Assembly (NCBI GenBank): GCA_020444265.1
Contig: JAHLLH010000002.1
Span: 671,033 to 735,032, forward strand
Direction of reading: 5' to 3'
Length of the DNA stretch: 64,000 bases
From: a bacterium
GTDB taxonomy: Bacteria; Electryoneota; Electryoneia; Electryoneales; Electryoneaceae
Shown here: piece by piece, positions 63,812-64,000 of the stretch
Layout: each line of letters begins with the position of its first letter
How positions within the stretch are numbered: the stretch's first letter is position 1
The notes under the pieces: model-generated
Databases searched by the model: none
The model's input: the letters and a program-made list of their open reading frames with translations, nothing else
Told to the model about the DNA's origin: nothing
Program-made: the position numbers and the translations under genes

Positions 63812-64000
63812 TTCTTTAGTCAGCTGGTTGACCAGATTCGAGCACCTTGCATCGTTCCAGTCGATTGCGGTGAGTTCATTGAGGGTCGTCCTCATCGTAG
63901 GGGGAGCCCGACGCGTCCAGGTCGGCGCTGCAGACGTGCCTGTCTGGGCCAGACATGGCCGCTGGGGGTGACAGGATTTGTACGGAATATGTATATTGAC
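63803..64000 (-). pseudogene. Open frame entering from the flank and ending in the prophage tip
   Basis: A minus-strand frame is open from the window edge (no upstream stop in 65 codons) and ends ...IDWNDARCSNLVNQLTKELQ then TAA. The last Leu codon is half flank and half prophage, and the Gln and stop come from the prophage TGCAATAA. It may be a host gene truncated by the insertion; a start at ATG 63895 would leave only 30 codons. Identity unknown. Confidence 0.35.

Noticed and set aside
22910-63819. CTTTAG at 22910-22915 and 63814-63819 as a target duplication
   Set aside because: The copies stand 14 and 3 bases from the TGCAATAAAT ends, so they cannot both adjoin symmetric termini; probably chance.
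63585-63971. + strand ORF of 128 codons across the phage left end
   Set aside because: It crosses the promoter palindrome, the bidirectional terminator and the phage terminus, and has no ribosome site.

Overview
The window joins about 22.8 kb of bacterial chromosome (1-22929) to a nearly complete transposable (Mu-type) prophage (22930-63810, 40.9 kb), followed by 190 bases of further flanking DNA. The host looks like an uncultivated GC-rich Gram-negative (diderm) bacterium: it has the LPS exporter permeases LptF/LptG, a sigma-54 activator, recA-recX, alaS, cinA, thpR, RNase R and a bacteriohemerythrin. I cannot name the phylum with confidence. Intergenic spaces at 10.2, 11.3-11.6, 14.6-15.0 and 17.9-18.2 kb are filled with a recurring set of GC-rich palindromes, a genome-specific repeat family.

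Host layout. 0.1-3.1 kb: a three-gene cluster (NifX-like/DUF1847 protein, universal stress-like protein, PAS sigma-54 activator) with a sigma-54-type promoter in front of it. 3.2 kb: tRNA-Leu(CAA). 3.4-6.5 kb: MarR regulator and lptF-lptG. 6.6-10.2 kb: DtxR/MntR-family regulator, rnr, hemerythrin. 10.4-20.2 kb: SDR dehydrogenase, alaS, two small membrane-associated genes, recX, recA, thpR, cinA. 20.4-22.8 kb: lipoprotein, YvlD-like membrane protein, methyltransferase.

Prophage layout, read from right to left (its own left-to-right order). The left arm (63.6-62.0 kb) has a small gene, an ArdC-like antirestriction metalloprotein and a duplicated-HTH protein, the outer two units sharing a similar upstream element. 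Next come a divergent immunity region with an XRE repressor plus small membrane protein (+ strand), an 18-bp palindromic operator and a Ner/Cro-like gene. The early operon holds a CII-like protein, a wHTH protein, an HTH/coiled-coil protein, DDE transposase (MuA role) and AAA ATPase (MuB role). A 350-base gene-free stretch with several hairpins, one tRNA-like, follows. A long chain of small overlapping genes (55.9-47.0 kb) includes a transglycosylase endolysin, a DNA methyltransferase, DUF3164 and candidate holins. The virion module (47.0-24.3 kb) is TerS, TerL, portal, scaffold, N4-gp56-like capsid protein, a secreted protein, two adaptor-type proteins, a T7-like tail nozzle, a beta-helix tailspike and three internal-virion candidates, including one of 1646 aa. 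No sheath, tube or tape-measure gene is seen, so the particle is inferred to be a short-tailed (podovirus-type) virion driven by a Mu-type transposition module.

Both prophage ends start with TGCAATAAAT (inverted), each followed 22-23 bp inward by a second CTGCAAT, as expected for tandem transposase sites; the expected 5-bp target duplication is not present.
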